Source of the DNA: Candidatus Woesearchaeota archaeon
Lineage (GTDB): Archaea > Nanobdellota > Nanobdellia > Woesearchaeales > WALR01
Direction of reading: 5' to 3'
NCBI GenBank assembly: GCA_015522765.1
Contig: WALR01000077.1
Span: forward strand, 1-6,515
Length of the DNA stretch: 6,515 nucleotides
Of the stretch, positions 5,047-6,515 are shown piece after piece. The stretch's first letter is position 1. Every line of letters begins with the position of its first letter. A program made the position numbers and the translations under genes. The notes below the pieces were generated by a model. That model saw nothing but the letters and a program-made list of their open reading frames with translations, made no database searches and was not told the DNA's origin.

Positions 5047-6225
5047 ATGGGAGAAAGCGGTGAAAAAGCAGAAAATGAAACAAGGTATTTTTTTTCAAGT
5101 GAGAGTGTGACAGAGGGACATCCAGATAAGATATGCGACCAGATAAGCGATGCGATACTCGACGAGATTTACAGGAAGGACCCCTACGGAAAGGTAGCGG
5201 TAGAATGCCTGACCAAGACGGGCTTCGTGATTATTGCAGGAGAGATAACCACAAAAACCTACATTGATATCCAGAGCATAACAAGGCAGACCATCAAAGA
5301 GATTGGCTATGATAAACCCGAATACGGATTTGACGGGGATACATGCGGGGTGATAACCTCCCTCTCTGAGCAGAGTCCTGATATAGCTATGGGGGTGAAT
5401 AAGGATGATGAGCTTGGTGCAGGCGACCAGGGGATAATGTTCGGCTATGCAACGACTGAGACCCCTGAATTGATGCCCCTCCCAATCTCGCTTGCCCATA
5501 AGCTTGCCAGAAGGCTTGCAGAGGTAAGAAAAGAGGGGATACTCGGCTATTTGAGGCCTGATGGAAAGACGCAGGTAACGGTTGAGTATCTCAACAATAA
5601 GCCGGTGAGGGTTGATAAGGTTGTCATTGCCGCCCAGCACAACGAGGATGTCAGCGAGGATAAGGTGAGGGAGGACATACTCAGAGAGGTTGTTAAACCG
5701 ATAGCCGGCGAGCTTGTGGATGAGGACACAACCTATTTTATCAACAGCACCGGCAGGTTTGTCATAGGCGGCCCGGTGGCTGACACAGGTCTTACAGGTA
5801 GAAAGATAATCGCTGACACATACGGCGGCTTCGGGAATCACGGAGGGGGGTGCTTCTCGGGCAAGGACCCCACAAAGGTTGACCGCTCAGGGAGTTATAT
5901 GGCAAGGTACATCGCCAAGAATATTGTTAAGGCAGGGCTTGCAGAGAGATGCGAGGTTCAGCTGGCATACGCCATAGGAGTTTCCTCTCCTCTAAGCGTT
6001 TTTGTCAATACCTACGGGACAGGAAAAATCAGCGACAGTCAAATTATTGATTTAATAAAGAGGCATTTTCCTCTTTCACCCGGCGGGATAATAAAGCATC
6101 TTAACCTGAGGAGGCCCATATATAAGAAAACTGCCTGCTATGGGCATTTCGGGAGGGAGGACCCTGACTTTACCTGGGAGCAGACAGACATGGCTGATAA
6201 GCTCAGGGAGGAAGCTGGGTTGTAG
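5047..6225 (+). CDS. metK: S-adenosylmethionine synthetase, bacterial type
   Basis: The product has 392 residues and forms SAM from methionine and ATP. It has the full three-domain bacterial/eukaryotic layout: [19 protein letters not shown] (18-36) with the catalytic HPDK at 25-28, [12 protein letters not shown] (125-136) for the methionine/ATP loop, [18 protein letters not shown] (236-253), and [16 protein letters not shown] (266-281) for the phosphate-binding lysines and Asp279. Length matches bacterial MetK (about 380-400). The family normally found in archaea is a much diverged form without these signatures, so a bacterial origin or an old transfer is likely. Departures from the usual motif are GFGNHGGG (261-268) and C269 where alanine is common in GGGAFSGKD. 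Catalytic residues appear intact. Base composition and AGG-rich arginine codons match the neighbours, so any transfer is not recent. It has its own promoter and is followed by tRNA-Leu. Confidence 0.96.
   Translation: MGESGEKAENETRYFFSSESVTEGHPDKICDQISDAILDEIYRKDPYGKVAVECLTKTGFVIIAGEITTKTYIDIQSITRQTIKEIGYDKPEYGFDGDTCGVITSLSEQSPDIAMGVNKDDELGAGDQGIMFGYATTETPELMPLPISLAHKLARRLAEVRKEGILGYLRPDGKTQVTVEYLNNKPVRVDKVVIAAQHNEDVSEDKVREDILREVVKPIAGELVDEDTTYFINSTGRFVIGGPVADTGLTGRKIIADTYGGFGNHGGGCFSGKDPTKVDRSGSYMARYIAKNIVKAGLAERCEVQLAYAIGVSSPLSVFVNTYGTGKISDSQIIDLIKRHFPLSPGGIIKHLNLRRPIYKKTACYGHFGREDPDFTWEQTDMADKLREEAGL
5088..5095 (+). other. T8 tract inside the start of metK
   Basis: Eight consecutive T residues encode parts of Y14, F15, F16 and S17 (TAT TTT TTT TCA), 42 nt into the gene. 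In archaea an oligo-T run on the coding strand can by itself cause RNA polymerase to terminate. This is the longest T run in the window, so it could be a point of premature termination or slippage. Confidence 0.4.
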
Positions 6226-6227
6226 GC

Positions 6228-6236
6228 TTTTTCTTT
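6228..6236 (+). terminator. Possible oligo-T terminator of metK
   Basis: TTTTTCTTT starts 3 nt after the metK stop. A short partner (AGAAAA, 6240-6245) could fold back on it weakly. Archaeal transcription commonly ends at such T-rich stretches, and the tRNA promoter lies immediately behind. Confidence 0.45.
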
Positions 6237-6246
6237 GACAGAAAAG

Positions 6247-6256
6247 TTTAAAATAA
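6247..6256 (+). promoter_or_regulatory. TATA box of tRNA-Leu
   Basis: TTTAAAATAA is centred near 6251, about 26 nt before 6277, so transcription would start almost at the first base of the tRNA (6279). This agrees with a short or absent 5' leader. Confidence 0.6.
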
Positions 6257-6278
6257 CCGTCTGCATTCTGATAGTCAG

Positions 6279-6362
6279 GCGGGGGTGCCGGAGTGGTCAA
6301 ACGGGACAGGCTTAGGACCTGTTGGCTTAGTGCCTCCGAGGGTTCGAATCCCTTCCCCCGCA
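6279..6362 (+). tRNA. tRNA-Leu (anticodon UAG)
   Basis: The full cloverleaf can be folded by eye over 84 nt. The acceptor stem is GCGGGGG (6279-6285) with CCCCCGC (6355-6361), and the discriminator is A at 6362. The anticodon stem is ACAGG/CCTGT (6306-6310 and 6318-6322) around loop CTTAGGA, giving anticodon TAG at 6313-6315. A long class II variable arm is closed by GGC/GCC (6324-6326 and 6332-6334). The T arm is GAGGG-TTCGAAT-CCCTT (6338-6354). The long variable arm, A73 and anticodon identify leucine, reading CUA and other CUN codons. CCA is not encoded, and there is no intron. There is no T-run after the gene; instead the tandem repeat starts at its 3' end. Confidence 0.97.
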
Positions 6363-6515
6363 GTGAGCGTAGCGAACGAGGAGGGAAGGTCCTGAACGAA
6401 GCAAAGCGAAGTGAAGACCACCTGACCCCGCAGTGAGTGTAACGAACGAGGAGGGAAGGTCCTGAACGAAGCAAAGCGAAGTGAAGACCACCTGACCCCG
6501 CAGTGAATGTAATGA
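6361..6515 (+). repeat. 70-bp tandem repeat starting at the tRNA-Leu 3' end
   Basis: Unit 1 is 6361-6430, unit 2 is 6431-6500, and unit 3 is cut by the window edge after 15 bases. Units 1 and 2 differ at only two positions (offsets 8 and 12), both transitions; unit 3 adds two more transitions at offsets 7 and 13. The junction of units reads CCCCGCAGTGAG, identical to the sequence across the tRNA 3' end. Every unit boundary therefore carries the last bases of the tRNA acceptor stem and the discriminator. The unit is about 59% G+C, richer than the surroundings, is purine-rich on this strand (GAACGAAGCAAAGCGAAGTG) and contains no TT. GGTC (6388-6391) and GACC (6416-6419) could pair. There is no coding potential: 70 is not a multiple of 3. 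Total copy number cannot be seen. Confidence 0.93.

Noticed and set aside
5095..5841. 248-aa minus-strand reading frame opposite metK
   Set aside because: It lies wholly antisense to the conserved metK gene. Its length follows from the codon composition of metK.
6076..6474. 132-aa minus-strand reading frame across the metK end, tRNA-Leu and the repeats
   Set aside because: It is antisense to metK and the tRNA (its GFEPSEALSQQ part is the reverse of the T arm and variable arm), and its SLRFASFRTF part is only the translated repeat. There is no promoter or ribosome binding site.
6361..6515. CRISPR array
   Set aside because: The 70-bp unit repeats directly without unique spacers, so it is a plain tandem repeat.

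Overview
The window looks archaeal. Several genes are preceded by T/A-rich boxes of the TTTAAATA type at the distance expected of an archaeal TATA element. One regulator appears to have a leaderless start, while other genes have GGAG- or GAGGTG-type ribosome binding sites. Arginine is mostly written AGG or AGA, and the tRNA gene does not encode its CCA end. The gene content (short GH57 amylase, glycogen synthase of the WEVCN type, HTH-CBS regulator, a DUF5752-like protein) also fits archaea, possibly a DPANN-type or other uncultured lineage. The lineage is inference; no marker here fixes it. The methionine adenosyltransferase is of the bacterial type, not the divergent archaeal type.

Layout: 1-46 (minus) is the first 15 codons of what looks like a glycogen synthase running off the left edge. 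After a divergent promoter region comes a small predicted coiled-coil protein (220-540, plus). It converges, with a 4-nt overlap, on a winged-helix AsnC-type regulator (537-1103, minus). A 323-nt gap between the start of that regulator and the next gene holds two short tandem ORFs that may or may not be real, several TATA-like boxes, and inverted repeats, one of which includes the ribosome binding site of the next gene. Then follow a GT-B glycosyltransferase (1427-2683) and a GH57 glycoside hydrolase (2719-3951) in an apparent two-gene operon. With the glycogen synthase at the left edge they form an alpha-glucan (glycogen) synthesis and turnover neighbourhood.

A new promoter overlapping the GH57 stop codon leads into a small lysine-rich DUF5752-like protein (3995-4330) and an XRE-HTH plus twin-CBS regulator (4381-4938). 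Next is metK (5047-6225) with its own promoter and a strong ribosome binding site. The CBS regulator just upstream could sense an adenosyl ligand such as SAM or ATP, but this is only inference. Then comes tRNA-Leu(UAG) (6279-6362).

The most distinctive feature is at the right edge: a 70-bp tandem repeat starts exactly at the 3' end of the tRNA-Leu gene and carries a copy of the last bases of the tRNA in each unit. The two complete units differ only by transitions close to the junction, and the array runs out of the window. The other points worth a second look are the possible leader/attenuator in front of the glycosyltransferase, the bacterial-type metK with a T8 tract near its start, and the hairpin at the end of the GH57 gene.
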